DNA from: Chimonanthus salicifolius | Lineage: Eukaryota > Streptophyta > Magnoliopsida > Laurales > Calycanthaceae | Assembly: GCA_013350335.1 (NCBI GenBank) | Contig: CM023540.1 | Coordinates: forward strand, 18,419,828-18,483,827 | Length of the DNA: 64,000 nucleotides | Reading direction: 5' to 3' | Shown: one piece after another, positions 31,474 to 42,648 of the stretch | Numbering within the stretch: position 1 is the first letter of the stretch | How the letters are laid out: the number at the start of each line of letters is the position of its first letter | Notes under the pieces: generated by a model | The model's database searches: none | Told to the model about the DNA's origin: nothing | What the model saw: the letters and a program-made list of their open reading frames with translations, nothing else | Position numbers and translations under genes: made by a program

Positions 31474-32262
31474 TGTCACACCCCGACCCGAAGGGTGGGC
31501 CCGGAACGCGACTGATTTTTTTTTTTTTTTGAAAGATAAACTAAACCAACTCACAAGCATTCTAACTAGGCCAAATCAACAGTTAAGCCCAGAGGTCACA
31601 CATGATCCCAACATGTAGACTCAAACACATACCATAAGTCTACCCCACATGAGAGACATAATAATATCAACACAAAGCATGATCAAATCAAAACCAACAA
31701 TTGATTACTACAAACATTGATCCAAAGCCATTACAGAGGCAACAAAGTTTAGTACATCAAATTTACACAAATTAAGTACCACATCCGGTACTTAATAAAA
31801 GTTAATGGCTCCAAGAACCAACAAGAAAAGATTAGGGCATTCCCCTCCAGTTTCGGGATTTTGACGGGCGGATTTTAAATAAAATACCGGTTTCAAAATT
31901 TATTTTATTTTCAAAACCTTTTAAAATAATTAATACTCCCTTTTGGGGTTTTGACGGGCGAATTTTAAATATCATTTTCTAAAAATAAATTCTTTTTAAA
32001 ATCAGAAATGCAAATCTTTTATTAAGGAGAACATTATCAACCAATTATAATCATATAATAACATAATTTATAAAATAAACACAACAAACAGTAAATTACC
32101 AAAATGCCCCTCCAGCTGAACGAGCTGAATCACTGAGCTCACGAGCTCAGATTGAGCCACAACTGGGCTTCCCTCGAAGCTCTAACCGTAATCATCGAGA
32201 TTAACCGGCTAAACAGGATTAATTTAAGCTAACACACTCCTAATCTGGGGCAGGGTATTACA
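31474..32262 (-). repeat. G1 5' LTR, 789-bp deletion form
   Basis: Both ends match the 3' LTR (TGTCACACCCC and GGGTATTACA), but the middle jumps at about 31850 from the CATTCCCCTCC region (equivalent to about 24550) to a TTTTGACGGGCG region (equivalent to about 27055). About 2.4 kb is missing. The segment around GATTTTGACGGGCGRATTTTAAAT occurs twice in succession (31857 and 31950), so the joint has a local duplication. Confidence 0.88.
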
Positions 32263-32779
32263 CACCAAGCAGCAACTGACGCCCATGCCCCCCTCTTTCA
32301 AGGGTGGGGGTATCACACTGAGCGACCTTGAGGCCTTACTTAAAATATCAGATCTGGTCCTATCTAGAAGACAACTGAGAAGTGATCTGAGTATCTAGAC
32401 CTAACTCAATAAGTCAATCTGGTCAATGCCCAGAAGACTAAGCACCCTTTTTATTTACTATCTTGTGGATTATTGTAATTTAAAAAGGATAGAAACCAAG
32501 TAGAAACTCAATTCCATGTACCTTGGATATTTTGGGAAAACCAGTATGGTTTCAAAATACTACTTGTATGTATATGAATGCTATGTATATTAATTGTGCA
32601 CTTATTTGCTTGTTTGAACAGAGACCGCGAAACCTCACATACAGTGAGGGAACTTAACTTTACAGTAGGTGTAAACAGGTTTTGTTATTTGAAATGGATC
32701 TTGAGCAACAAGTGGTTTCACGTTGATGAACCCACCCATGTGCCTAGACCTGATGCACTATTGTAAAAAGTGCTTATGG

Positions 32780-33049
32780 TGTAACGACCCGACCCGAATA
32801 CAGGATTTAGGGCTTGACTCAGTGTGATATTGTCCGTTCTGGACCTCGCATACAAGCGAGCCCGCCCGGTTTTGCATTTGGACTTGGGTCCACTTGGCCC
32901 AGCCCAAAACGGGTCACATGAGTACAAGGGAGGCCACCCACTTATAAACCTCAAGGCATCCACTCCCACTTCTGATGTGGGATTCACACACCCACACCAA
33001 GCAGCAATTGAAGCCCAGGCCCCTCTCTTTCAAGGGTGGGGGTATCACA
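32780..33049 (-). mobile_element. Solo LTR of the TRIM family, 270 bp
   Basis: It is near-identical to the TRIM LTRs at 23581 and 23967, with the same length and ends (TGTAACGACC to GGTATCACA), and is flanked by a perfect TATGG duplication (32775-32779, 33050-33054). It lies within the same outer LTR as the complete TRIM. Confidence 0.95.
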
Positions 33050-33901
33050 TATGGCGTTGATTATGAGTTATACTGCTTCCACGTATTTTTTACTATTGGA
33101 CCATCGCCGATGGTGTCGATTACGTCTACTGGACCAGGTGGGTCGACAGTGACTGACAAGGTGTGTCAGTACCGGTTTTGATGTGCATACCGGAGATGTA
33201 TTTGTAAGGAGGTATTTTGACCATGTCGGGACTTAATACTATTGGTGTCAGTATAGTATTTGGAGGGTTACGTTGGATGACAGCAGTATTGGAAAAGAAA
33301 TGATGAATTATGAGACTGATGATGATGTTATACTTCTTTGTTATAAAACATGAGATATTATTGCAACTATTGATTTTTGGGCTAACCTGTTGTTTACTTA
33401 AGACTGCACTGTTATATTTCCTTCACTGAGCTAGTTAATTCATCCCACTCACCTTTCAGGAAATGAATCCGAGGAGGAGAACCCTCTATTTCAAACCTAG
33501 GGTGGATAGGCGTTGTTTTGGGATTCCCACTGAGGGGAATACCTTTATTTTTGTTTTCTGGTTCTTGAAACCATTTTCTTTTGTTAAGTACCGGGTGTTG
33601 TACTTAGTTTATTTAAATGTTATGTATTGAAAACTATCATGTAACCGTAGTTACTCTGATGTGATTTTGAAATGATAATTCAGTGTTGGAATTATGCGTT
33701 CATGTTATATGTTTTTTTTTTTTTTTTTTTGTCTATTTGTTGGGTAGACTTATGGTATATGTTTGAGTTCATATGTTTGGATCATATGTGACCTTTGGGC
33801 TCAACTGTTGATCCGGCCCAGTTAGAATGCTTGTGTTAATTTAGTTTAAAAAAAAAAAATCAGTCGCGTTCCGAGCCCACCCTTCGGACCGAGGCGTGAC
33901 G

Positions 33902-34616
33902 TTTAATAGTTGCAACAATCTTAGCAAACCGATCAGAATTCTTCGACAACGTATTTGGGTGGTGAGTGATCAACTTGAATACGTTGGATTCAGGTATTCC
34001 CCGGTTTCTCAAGACGGAGAGATTGGTAAGGACTAGAGTTTGTAGTCTAGAAGTAAGAAGCGAGGGACCGCGCTTGAGAACCAGCATGACATTTTCATTG
34101 GTGTGGACTAGTTCTCTAAGGAAATGGACGCCAGGGATGATCTTATTCTTCAGACTAATTTTAAGGTGGCAGAGGTTTGAATAAAGGAAACTTGCAAGTG
34201 CAGTGCCGGAAAGACCTAGATCAGTGTAAAAATCGATTTTGGGTTTGAGGGTTCTCATTGGATGGTATGAAATTATTTGGGGTACTGGAAAATAAGTCGG
34301 GAGATGTGGGTGTTGGACAAGCCGTTCGTTCTGAAGAGTTCAATGACAGAGTCAGCATTATGTTTGGTGGTTTTGAGATTCGCTTTCTTGAAAACAGAAG
34401 TGCAGATTGTAGAGACAACCCACATGAGTCTGTAAAGTAAGCGACTGTAATAGATGGTTCTTCTTTTGGTCTGGTGTCAGATGAGAGGGTAGAGAAGGAT
34501 TTGAAGAAGAGAGATGGTGGATTTTTACCTTGACGAAGAGAGTAGAGGAGAAGGGTAGTTGAATCTCTTGTAAGAACGCAGATTTGGAGTAGCCTTCTTT
34601 GAAGATCAGGAAACAT
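33902..34616 (-). pseudogene. mTERF paralogue A, N-terminal part
   Basis: The ATG at 34614-34616 opens MFPDLQRRLLQICVLTRDST, an organelle presequence identical to that of intact paralogue D. A one-base loss near 34400 (an A missing from the AAACAGAAAG string of the other copies) shifts the frame after SLQSAL. The second frame (34258 on) continues MRTLKPKIDFYTDLGLSG, NKIIPGVHFLRELVHTNENV, GIPESNVFKLITHHPNTL and RFAKIVATIK, then runs into LTR sequence at 33901. Its continuation is 19376-19757, 14 kb away. The frameshift means it could have been dead independently of the insertion. Confidence 0.9.
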
Positions 34617-37385
34617 ATTGAATCATTAGAGATGATCGATTGATAGGAGACTGAAAGTTAATCCGATAAATGGGATTGCACTTCGACGGAAATGAGAAAC
34701 GGTGAATTACTTTCTTTTGGTCGGAACCAATGTTGTTCGGTTATGTAGAAAAACCAGCTGAGATGAAAAATCGCAGTAAAACCTTGATGATCCGTTATCG
34801 AAAATCGGTTATTCGATTCAGACCAGTGACTCGCGATCGGCGATCGAAAAATTAGGGAAGGAAGAGAGGCATGTGGGAAAAGAGAGGAGAAAGAAGAAGA
34901 GGAAAGTGGAAACATGTGAAGCCTCTGAAAAGCATGAGCTCTCGTCTCCTTCAGCAGTCGAGCCACCGCCCACTCTCTCTCCAATCTCCATCAAATCTCA
35001 AACGGCTTTGAGAAAGAAAAACCCTAAAATGGCATCTGTTGCTTTATTTTTTCCTTGCATAGGATGGAGGGCTTAGGTTTTTTTTCGCCTATTTCTCTTC
35101 TAGAAGCAATTCAACAACAAATTTTTTTTTTAAATCACCAATTAAATGTATTTCTTTGAAAATTTTCAATTATATAGTAAGATCTCAATTTTAATCGTTT
35201 TCATTCTAATTTATTTTCAATCGCGATCTCATTTCTTTTCTCTTTATTTTTTCATTTTTTAAGATTGAAAAGGAACCGTGTGTCACTAATTTATTAAAGA
35301 TTTGATAAATATTAAAAAACTATATTTTGCCAATAAGTACAACAAGTATTCATATTACATTAAAACTGTAAGATTTTTTATTAAATTATATTTGATTTTT
35401 TATTAATTAAATTGTCCTCCTCACATAAACATTTTACAATTCAAGCAAATCACCCAAGTTTTTTCCTATAGATAGGCCATCTAGATAATAAAACTATAAC
35501 GATCGTTTTGGCTTGAGCAAATTTGTCCCAATCATATTACATTTATTTCTTTTTGATAAAAGATGTATGAGATGAAATGGTTTTATTAGATTGATAATTG
35601 AATATAGACTTCGGATTATAATTTTTTGTATTTCTAATTATTTTTGTATGAACAAGAATATTTTTTATGAAATATAATCTTGTCTTTTATTATGTATTCT
35701 GTATTTTATATTTTATTTTTATAGTTATCTATATTTTATTATCTATTAATTATTTCATACTTATTGAATAGTTGATCATCTAATATTATTTATAATATTA
35801 TATTGATGGCAAGGGTTTGACAGAGACGGTCCGAATTTTATAACGTTGGTCGGAAGTACAGAGTTGGAATACTAGAATCCGAAACACGGGTTCATTTTTG
35901 CACATTTACTTAATTCTTTTTATGTAACATTTTTCACCCTCTCTCTCTCTCTCTATATATATGTATATATTTACCTTGGCCAAATTTTAAAATGATCTGC
36001 CATTTTTGGCGCTGAGCACAACAATAGAAGTGAGACTTATTAAAGTTACTTTGCATCACTCATACATTCACCGCCTGAAACCGCTATGTACTTCTTCCTT
36101 CTTTTTTTCCTCATTTGGTGATGGTAAGTTGAGCTTCGGGTAGGGATAGTTTGTATACTTCTTTTTGTCAGGAAAAAGTTTGTACAAGCTGGTGATAGTT
36201 GGATTATTTCTAAGGCATTTTACTCATGCAATCATGTTCCTGATCTGAGTAAAATATTGTCAGTTGAGGTCTTAACTGAGAACAGACAAACCAAATGATA
36301 TCAATGTAAAAACCTTGCATTTCTAATCAGAACGCCTACATCATAAAAAGACATTTCACCCACTTCCATAAACAAACATGAAGTTGAACTCAATGACCTA
36401 ATTCAGTTCAAAATTCTAAACATCCTGAGACAATCATGAAACAGTAAACTTATTGCATGAACTAGAACAGTGACATACTTGACTTGCAATGCTTCCAAAC
36501 GGCATCGACCACAGTTTGGATATATTGCAAGTCTAGCAAAGGGGATAAAGCATGGAATGGAAAAAGTAGAATTCACAAACCAAACTCAGATAGATTGGCT
36601 AAAGGTTCAATGATTATTAGCATCTTAACAGGAATACCCATTTCACATTTTGCAACAAAATAAACATGAGATGCATACCTCTTGGAAGCATAGGATCAAA
36701 CAGGTGCTCTGGTACAATCATCAGACCCAATAAATTGGATGAAATAGTGAAAACCAGAGATTCGAGAGTTGGACTACAAGATATCAATTCCTGATTTCAC
36801 TGTTCAAGACAAGTATAGACTTCCTGAATGGTTCGGATGTCTACGCATACTGTTCTGTCATGCCTCACTTAAAACATTAAGAGAGAATTTCTGTCTCTCT
36901 GGCTTGGATAAATGCTAGAACTGAGAGCGCCTCCCTTTTAAAAGAGAAAAAATGATAAAGGAAGACTGAAAAAGGAGGAGATAAGGAGATGATTTCTTTT
37001 CTATATGATGGGTTATATAGTAAACAGCCAAACGGCACATGTGGAATCCACAAAATCAAGCAAATTCTAATCGATATTAGATAATAAGGGAAGAACCAGC
37101 ACCTCTATGTTGTTTATGCAGAGCTAAATTCCATAAGAATTGCTTCTTCATTGAAAATTGAAACAAAATAAAGTTAGCTCTGAATTAAATCTCAAATCTG
37201 ATAAGGTAAGCTGCTTCAGGCCAAAGAATTGAAAGAAATTTCAAGTTGGATGTATCTTGGAAGGGATTACAAAGTAAATTATAGCAAAACATGGAATTCA
37301 TCAGCATCTTATCATGGAAAACAAGCATCCAGTAAGAACAATATAGGCCTTCCAGAAGTTAAAAAATAAAATAAAACTGTGAATT
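34617..37385. other. Spacer between mTERF A and B (5' flank of A, 3' flank of B)
   Basis: The right-hand flank of A (34617-35580) is shared closely with the upstream regions of B (38588 on) and D (54296 on). A CT/TA microsatellite lies at about 35940-35970. From about 36060 the sequence is the downstream flank of B, shared with the spacers before C, D and E (GGTAAGTTGAG, TTTGTCAGGAAAAAG). The empty target site of element G2, GATGTATGAGATGAAAT, is intact here at about 35566-35582. Exon-like blocks in 36408-36790 are listed separately. Confidence 0.7.
36408..36790 (-). other. Splice-compatible exon-like blocks downstream of mTERF B
   Basis: On the minus strand an AATCAG acceptor at 36791 opens a block (36679-36790) reading ELISCSPTLESLVFTISS then LLGLMIVPEHLFDPMLPR, ending at a GTATGC donor. 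A TTTGCTAG acceptor precedes a 54-base block (36479-36532) that continues in phase as DLQYIQTVVDAVWKHCKS to a GTATGT donor. A GTCTCAG acceptor follows at 36425 and the frame stops after RCLEF. The first block keeps an open frame near 40225-40340, 52095-52205 and 62580-62690. It could be the tail of an unknown gene, alternative mTERF 3' exons, or 3' UTR introns. I do not recognise the protein. Confidence 0.3.
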
Positions 37386-38587
37386 CTAGAGCTGGATCTT
37401 TTTTCCCTCTTCTACAAATCTCACTTGTTGATAAGCCTTCACAACTTCAGGAACTCTCTCTTGGAACTTGATCACAAACTTATCCAAGAAGCATTTTTCT
37501 GACAATTGCAGCACATTAGGGATACTCAAACTACTCTTAACTAGACCCTTTGACAATAAAATCTGCACAACCGTACACCTTGGAGCGATCCTCTTATCCA
37601 TGCTAAACATCAAAACAATAGGATATCTTGAGACAAATGTTCGCTTGCAACCGAGTACATTCACAAAGAAGCTTATCGCTCTCCTAATCTTCTTCTCTGA
37701 GATGGCCATACAAATGGGTTGTGAACGGAATGCAGATAGAACTTCATCGTGAGACCAATCCCAGCTCTTATAAACCTCCATTTTACGTTCCCAATTGGAT
37801 TCAGTCATACTTAGCATAACAGCGAACTGCAACAACGAAATTCACACTAAAGGGGTCAAACCCCATAGTTTTAATGGTTGCAACAGTCTTAGCAAACCGA
37901 TCAGGATCGTTCATAAACTGCCCTTGGGCAGCGAGTGATCAACTTGAATACGCTGGATTCAGGTATTCCCTGGTTTTTCAAGATTGAGAGATTGGCAGGG
38001 ACTGCAGCTTGTAATCCAGAAGTAAGAATCCAGGAACCGCGCTTGAGAACCAGTATGACATTTTCATTGGTGTGGACTAGTTCTTTAAGGAAATGGACGC
38101 CAGGAATGATCTTATTCTTTAGACTACTGGTCAGGAGGAGGGGGTTTGAAACAAGGAAACTATTAAGTGCATGGCCGGAAAAACCTAGATCAGTGAAAAA
38201 ATCGATTTTGGGTTTGAGGGTTCTCATTGGATGGGATGAAATTATTACGGGGTACTTGAAGATGAGTTGGGAGATGTGGGTATTGGAAAAGCCGTTCGTT
38301 CTGAAGAGTTCAATGACAGAGTCGGCATTGTGTTTGGTGGTTTTGAAATTTGCTTTCTTGAAAACAGAAAGTGCAGATTGTAGAGACAACCCACATGAGT
38401 CTGTGAGGTAAGAGACTGTGATAGACTGCTCTTCTTGTGGTCTGGTGTCTGATGAAAGGGTAGAGAAGGATTTGAAGAAGAGAGATGGTGGGTTTTTACC
38501 TTGACGAAGAGAGTAGAGGAGAAGGGTAGTTGAATCTCTTGTAAGCACACAGATTTGGAGTAGCCGTCTTTGAAGAGAAGGAAACAT
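37386..38587 (-). pseudogene. mTERF paralogue B, two frameshifts
   Basis: The full length of the family is present. The N-terminal frame (37901-38587, MFPSLQRRLLQICVLTRDST, then HNADSVIELFRTNGFSNTHI, NKIIPGVHFLKELVHTNENV) ends in LITRCPRAVYERS because of one extra base near 37909 relative to D. A second extra base near 37828 (TTGCAGTTCGCTG against TTGCAGTCGGTG in D) precedes the C-terminal frame (37386-37835, ESNWERKMEVYKSWDWSHDE, FVSRYPIVLMFSMDKRIAP, VIKFQERVPEVVKAYQQ). Both breaks are within 80 bp. An intron could in principle span them, but D is continuous over the same codons, so decay is the simpler reading. Confidence 0.88.
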
Positions 38588-40927
38588 GTTGAATCATTAG
38601 AAGATGATCGATTGATGGGAGACTGAAAGTTAATCCGGTAAATGGGATTGGACTTCGACGGAAACTAGAAACGGTGAATTATTTTCGTTTTGTCGGAACC
38701 AATGTTGTTAGGTTTTGTAGAAAAAACGGCTGATACGAAAACCCCTGCATCAGTAGAGCCACCGCCCACTCTCTCTCTCAAATCTCTATCGGCTATGAGA
38801 AAGAAAAACCCTACGATGGCTTTTTTTGTCCTTTGATACGATTAAGGGCTCAGGTTTTTTTTTCGCCTCTTTCTCTTCTAGAAGCAATTCAACGACATTT
38901 TTTTTTTCAATCACAACTTAAATGTATTTTTTTTTAAAATAGAAAGATCTCAATTTTAATAATTTTCATTCTCATTTATTTTCAATCACGATCTCATTCT
39001 TCTTCTTTTTTTCAATTTTTTTTAAGATTGAAAAGAACCGTGTGTCACTAATTTATTAAAGATTTGATAAATATTAAAAAAATTATATTTTGCCAATAAG
39101 TAAAACAAGTATTCATATAACATTAAAACTGTAAGATTTTTTTAATAAATTATATTTGAATTTGTATCAATTAAAGGAACCTCACATAAACATTTTACAA
39201 TTCAAGCAAATTACCCAAGTTTTTTCTATAGATATGCCATCTAGATAATAAAACTATTAGGAGCATTTTGACTTGAGCAAATTTGTCCCAATCAAATTAC
39301 ATATATTCCTTTTTGATAAAAGATTCAATTTAAATAAAATTGAATTTAGATTTAAATCTTAGATGTATGAGATGAAATAGTTTTGTTAGATTGATATTGG
39401 AATATAGATGTTGGATTATTAATTTTTTGTATTTATAATTTTTTTTCTATGAAAAAGAATATTTTTTATGAAAATATAATTTTGTCTTTTATTATGTATT
39501 TTGTATTTTTTATTTTTATAGTTATTTATATTTTATTATCTATTAATTATTTCATACTTATTTAATAGTTGATCATCTAATATTATTTATAATATTATAT
39601 TGATAACACGAGTTTCACAGAGTTTGACTACTGTTCAACTGGTTAAACCTTATTTAACTCAACCTTCTCCTAAAATAGTTTAGAAGATGGTAAGATTTTT
39701 ATAAAGTTGGTCAGAACAACAGAGTTGGAATACTAGAATCGGAAACACGGGTTCATTTTTTCACATTTACTTAATTTTTTTTATGTAACATTTTTCACCT
39801 CTCTATATATATATTTGGCCAAATTTTAAAATGATCTACCATTTTTGGCGCTGAGCACAACAATAGATGAGAGACTTATTCTATTAAAGTTATTTTGCAT
39901 CACTCACACATTCACCGCCTGAAACCGCTGTGTACTTCTTCCTCTCTTTTTTCTCTCATTTGGTAATGGGAAATATTTCATAAACAGAACATTACTGCTT
40001 CTCCTCCTAGATAACATTAACATAATTAATCAGAGCCGTGATGGTAAGTTGAGTTTCAGGTAGGGATAGTTTGTTCGTATACTTCTTTTTGTCAGGAAAA
40101 AGTTTGTAGAAGTTGGTGATAGTTGGATTATTTCTCAGGCATTACTCATGCAATCATGTTCCTGTTCTTAGCATCTTAACAGGAATACCCATTTCACATT
40201 TTGTAACAAAATAAAAATGAGATGCATACCTCTTGGAAGCATAGGATCAAACAGGTGCTCTGGTACAATCATCAGACCCAATAAATTGGATGAAATAATG
40301 AAAACCAGAGATTCGAGAGTTGGACTACAAGATATGAATTCCTGATTTCATCGTTCAAGACAAGTATAGACATCCTAATGGTTCCGATGTCTACGCATAA
40401 TGTTCTGTCATGCGTCACTTAAAACATTAAGAGAGAATTTCTGTCTCTCTTGCTTGGATATATGTTGGAACGGAGAGCGCCTCCCTTTTAAAAGAGAAAA
40501 AATGATAAAGGAAGACTGAAAAAGGAGGAGAAAAGGAGATGATTTCTTTTCTATATGATGGGTGCATATAATAACAAGCCATATGGCACATGTAGAATCC
40601 ACAAAATCTAGCAAATTCTAATTGAAGTTAGACAATAAGGGAAGAACCAGCACTCTATGTTGTTTATGCAGAGCTAAATCCCATAGGAATTGCTTCTTCA
40701 TTGCAAGATGAAACAAAATAAAGTTAGCTCTGAAATAAATCTCAAATCTGATAAGGTAAGCTGCTTCAGCCAAAGAATTGAAAGAAATTTCAAGTTGGAT
40801 GTATCTTGGAAGGGATTACAAAGTAAATTATAGCAAAACATGGAATTCATCAGCAACTTAGCATTGAAAACAAGCATCCAATAAGAACAATATAGGCCTT
40901 CCAGAAGTTAAAAAATAAAATAAAACT
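38588..40927. other. Spacer between mTERF B and C
   Basis: It has the same layout as the A-B spacer: 5' flank of B (38588 to about 39800) and 3' flank of C (about 39830 on). The part carrying the second exon-like block seen at 36479-36532 is deleted here (break near 40160). An open frame at 40408-40614 on the minus strand recurs at 62756-62962 but has no recognisable domain. Confidence 0.65.
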
Positions 40928-41693
40928 GTGAATTCTAACAGTGACTGCAACAACGAAATTTGCACTTAAGGGATCAAACCCCATAGTTTTAATGGTTGCA
41001 ACAACCTCAGCAAACTGATTAGGATCCTTCAGCAGCGTCCTTGGGTAGCGAGTGATCAACTTGAATACATTGGGTTCAGGTATGCCCTGGTTTCTCAAGA
41101 TTGAGAGGTTGGTAGGGACTGCAGTTTGTAATCCAGAAGTAAGAATCCAGGGAGCGCGCTTGAGAACCAATAAAACATTTTCAATGGTGTGGACTAGGTG
41201 CTTTAAGGAAATGGACGCCAGGAATGATCTTATTCTTTAGACTACAGGTAACGAGGCGGGAGCTTGCAGCAATAAAACTTGCAAGTGCAGGGCCGGAAAA
41301 ACCTAGATCAGTGTAAAAATCGATTTTGGGTTTGAGGGTTCTCATTGGATGGTATGAAATTAGTTCGGGGCACTGGAAAATAATTCGGGAGATGTGGGTG
41401 TTGGAAAAGCCGTTTGTTCTGAAGAGTTCAATGACAGAGTCGGCATTATGTTTGGTGGTTTTGAAATTCGCTTTCTTGAAAACAGAAAGAGCAGATTGTA
41501 GAGACAACCCACATGAGTCTGTGAGGCAAGAGACTGTGATAGATGGTTCTTCTTGTAGTCTGGTGTCTGATGAAAGGGTAGAGAAGGATTTGAAGAAGAG
41601 AGACGGCGGGATTTTACCTTGACGGAGAATGATAGTTGAATCGTTTGCAAGAACACAGATTTGGAGTAGTCTTCTTTGAAGATCGGGAAACAT
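40928..41693 (-). pseudogene. mTERF paralogue C, frameshifted and C-terminally deleted
   Basis: The presequence and first repeats are readable from 41693 (MFPDLQRRLLQICVLANDST) down to IIPGVHFLKAPSPHH, where one extra G near 41194 shifts the frame. The next frame (from 41170) carries VLKRAPWILTSGLQTAVPTN, LITRYPRTLLKDPNQFAEVV and GFDPLSANFVVAV. There the sequence jumps directly to the 3' flank at about 40936 (GAATTCTAACAG), losing about 0.42 kb that in B and D encodes the last 140 residues. The protein after FVVAVTV is read-through of flank. It is closest to paralogue E in its middle part. Confidence 0.9.
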
Positions 41694-42648
41694 ATTGAAT
41701 CATTAGAGATGATCGATTATGGGAGAGAGTATTCGAAGATGGAAACTGGAAGTTAATTCGGTAAATGGAATTTCACTTGGATGGAAATGAAAAACGACGA
41801 ACAACAAAGTGGGACCTACATCAGAAAAACTATTTGGTTTTTAGTTTTTTTACAGTTTTACTTTTTTTATGTAACATTTTTCACCTCTTTCTCTGTAGAC
41901 ATATTTCCAACGCCAGACTATAAAATGATCGAATCGACCCTTTTTGGTAATTGAGCCCAACAATCGAAGTGGGACTTATTTTTGTTTTATATTTAGTTTA
42001 TTAAAATTATTTCTTTTTTAGACAGATTTATTTTTTTTCAAAATTTTATCTGATGGAGCCTCATCATTTGAATAATCATAATAGACCAAAATATTTATCT
42101 AATAATTTACTTCTAATCTTAAAAATTGAATAGTTAAAATTATTCAATATTTTTTTACTTTTTGCATAATGATAATCTCATGGTAATATAATTTCTGTGA
42201 TAATCAGATGCGACCAACCATCTAATACGAGTACACGACTAGTCAGAATAACTAGACTTTTCAGTCTGGACACCAATCACGCTTGTGCATATCCCTTTAT
42301 TTATATATAAAGATATAGTTTATGTTTCTGAATCTTGATTGTTCACTCGTTGAACTTGTGAATATTCTATATTGACAAATAGATAAAGGCAAAATTCATC
42401 CAAAATAGGTTCACAGAAGATATTGTAAGATTGAATTTGATGAAATGAGAGGGTTTGGTTCAACTTTAGTATCTTATTATCTAAAATAGATTTTTTTTTT
42501 TTTGTAAAAGATAGATTAAAAATAGAAAAAGAAATTTTATGATTAAATTTGATATTTTAAAGAATATGAATGAGTTTTTTATATTAGTATATAAAATAGG
42601 AAATTCTATATAAAATTTGTGAAATAAAGAAAAATTATATATTAGATC
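41694..42648. other. 5' flank of mTERF C, then AT-rich DNA
   Basis: The flank of C is shortened: homology to the B and D flanks runs to about 41860, skips about 1 kb, and resumes at TTTATGTAACATTTTTCACC to about 41980. After that the tandem unit is interrupted and resumes only near 50590. 42000-42640 is AT-rich with no gene. Confidence 0.55.

Larger units (their letters stand above)
24187..32262 (-). mobile_element. Ty3/gypsy element G1 (chromovirus type), defective
   Basis: An 8.1-kb minus-strand element inserted in the TRIM LTR with a perfect CACCA duplication (24182-24186, 32263-32267). In sense order: 5' LTR (31474-32262, internally deleted), Met-tRNA primer site, an acidic zinc-knuckle ORF, protease remnant, RT, RNase H, integrase with zinc-binding domain, a chromodomain-like C-terminus, purine tract, 3' LTR (24187-27370). 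Gag and the protease active site are deleted. Several stops and frameshifts break pol. LTR length over 3 kb plus the C-terminal chromodomain-like segment suggests the Tekay/Del chromovirus lineage; the lineage is an inference. Confidence 0.95.
23581..32317 (-). mobile_element. TRIM: 270-bp LTRs, 116-bp interior; split by a gypsy element
   Basis: A minute LTR element of 656 bp. One LTR is 23581-23850 (270 bp, TGTAACGACC to GGGTATCACA in plus reading), the interior is 23851-23966, the other LTR is 23967-24186 plus 32268-32317, again exactly 270 bp once the gypsy insertion 24187-32262 and its duplicated CACCA are removed. The element sits in the outer LTR with flanks CTAAG (23576-23580) and CTGAG (32318-32322), a decayed 5-bp duplication. 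A primer site for initiator Met-tRNA and a purine tract define the minus orientation. It has no coding capacity, so it must be mobilised in trans. Confidence 0.92.
19750..33901 (+). mobile_element. Long Ty3/gypsy LTR inserted in mTERF A (outer layer, itself nested)
   Basis: Plus-oriented LTR text survives in pieces: 19757-19800, 23039-23580, 32323-32779 and 33055-33901. The insertions between them carry 5-bp duplications, so the pieces join into about 1.9 kb of one LTR. It ends GGGCTCGGAACGCGACTGA-complement text and GAGGCGTGAC at 33900, right against mTERF sequence. The other end (the TGTAATACCC side) and about 1.3 kb are missing. At the left break both mTERF and LTR share TGCAGAC, so a microhomology deletion probably removed the LTR end and part of the gene together. 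The LTR belongs to the same family as the two gypsy elements here. Confidence 0.8.

Noticed and set aside
34658..35076. Open frames on both strands upstream of mTERF A
   Set aside because: The homologous flanks of B and D do not keep them open, so they are not conserved genes.
37800..37920. Intron in mTERF B explaining the frame change
   Set aside because: The intact D gene is continuous over the same codons with only single-base length differences, so two frameshifts are the simpler reading.
40408..40614. 68-codon minus-strand frame recurring at 62756-62962
   Set aside because: Repeated only because the spacer is duplicated. The start and end differ in units B and D and no domain is seen.
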